64,000 nucleotides of DNA from Symbiodinium microadriaticum (Eukaryota; Sar; Dinophyceae; Suessiales; Symbiodiniaceae): the NCBI GenBank assembly GCA_001939145.1, contig LSRX01001157.1:23631-87630 (forward strand), written 5' to 3'. Of the stretch, positions 63,899 through 64,000 are shown in pieces (position 1 is the stretch's first letter; the number at the start of each line of letters is the position of its first letter). Below the pieces are notes generated by a model. It ran no database searches. It saw only the letters and a program-made list of their open reading frames with translations, and had not been told where the DNA came from. The position numbers and the translations under genes were made by a program.

Positions 63899-64000
63899 GC
63901 TGCGCTGCCCAGACCCACTGGACCCAGGCTCAGTGCTGGCTTGAAGGCGTTCAACCTGCATTTGACACTCTTTCGGCAGCTTTCTTGTGGTCACTGTTTC

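Overview
The window looks like nuclear DNA of a dinoflagellate, probably Symbiodiniaceae-like; this is inference, not an identification. Reasons: coding pieces are short and mostly on the + strand, several can be joined only by introns, degenerate TTTAGGG-type telomere-like tracts are scattered, and the mobile elements match families I associate with dinoflagellates (a Ty1/copia lineage with extra domains, tyrosine-recombinase retroelements, LINE-like reverse transcriptase). Tandem and segmental duplications and microsatellites are dense. There is no operon logic and no bacterial gene organisation. Two assembly gaps lie inside microsatellites (34313-35219 and 61467-61540).

Layout. 1-2,800: microsatellite, then unassigned coding-like pieces. 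2,900-6,200: a multi-exon membrane-protein gene with a signal or anchor segment, Thr-rich Cys-containing ectodomain, degenerate GPS-like motif, one transmembrane helix and a cytoplasmic tail of SH3-like modules. 7,000-9,760: a 616-bp direct repeat pair plus a diverged third copy. 10,900-11,400: a cluster of GGCGTCA motifs. 13,300-27,500: a broken + strand gene built from a recurring module (FTDTD ... GTVTW ... YxVYLAED ... VVYAxNxxGES). It is interrupted at 22,427-26,317 by a DIRS/Ngaro-like element with split direct repeats and a tyrosine-recombinase remnant. 27,540-33,170: a strikingly AT-rich block with a broken Polinton/virophage-type DNA polymerase B on the - strand. This block is itself interrupted by a GC-rich 2.1-kb insertion (29,343-31,469) flanked by a perfect 15-bp target-site duplication and encoding a ubiquitin-specific-protease-like domain.

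33,900-35,600: microsatellites and a gap. 36,500-39,500: a truncated LINE-like reverse transcriptase and associated debris. 40,098-41,998: a tandem array of about 420-460 bp units, abutting a second, 5'-truncated copy of the 3-6 kb membrane gene (42,019-45,460). 48,400-50,330 and 60,360-61,200: an array of Kelch-type exon units split by a roughly 10-kb block. That block holds an AT microsatellite, two partial copia elements on the - strand (50.9-55.5 kb and 55.5-59.3 kb) and a telomere-like tract (59,736-60,290). 61,400-63,900: CAG repeats and a Cys-rich extracellular-type gene fragment.

Most coding pieces carry frameshifts or stops, so the window reads as a mobile-element graveyard with several host gene families caught in it. 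The most interesting signals are the AT-rich polymerase block with its nested USP-bearing insertion, the split-direct-repeat tyrosine-recombinase element, the recurring FTDTD/VYLAED module and the interrupted Kelch array.
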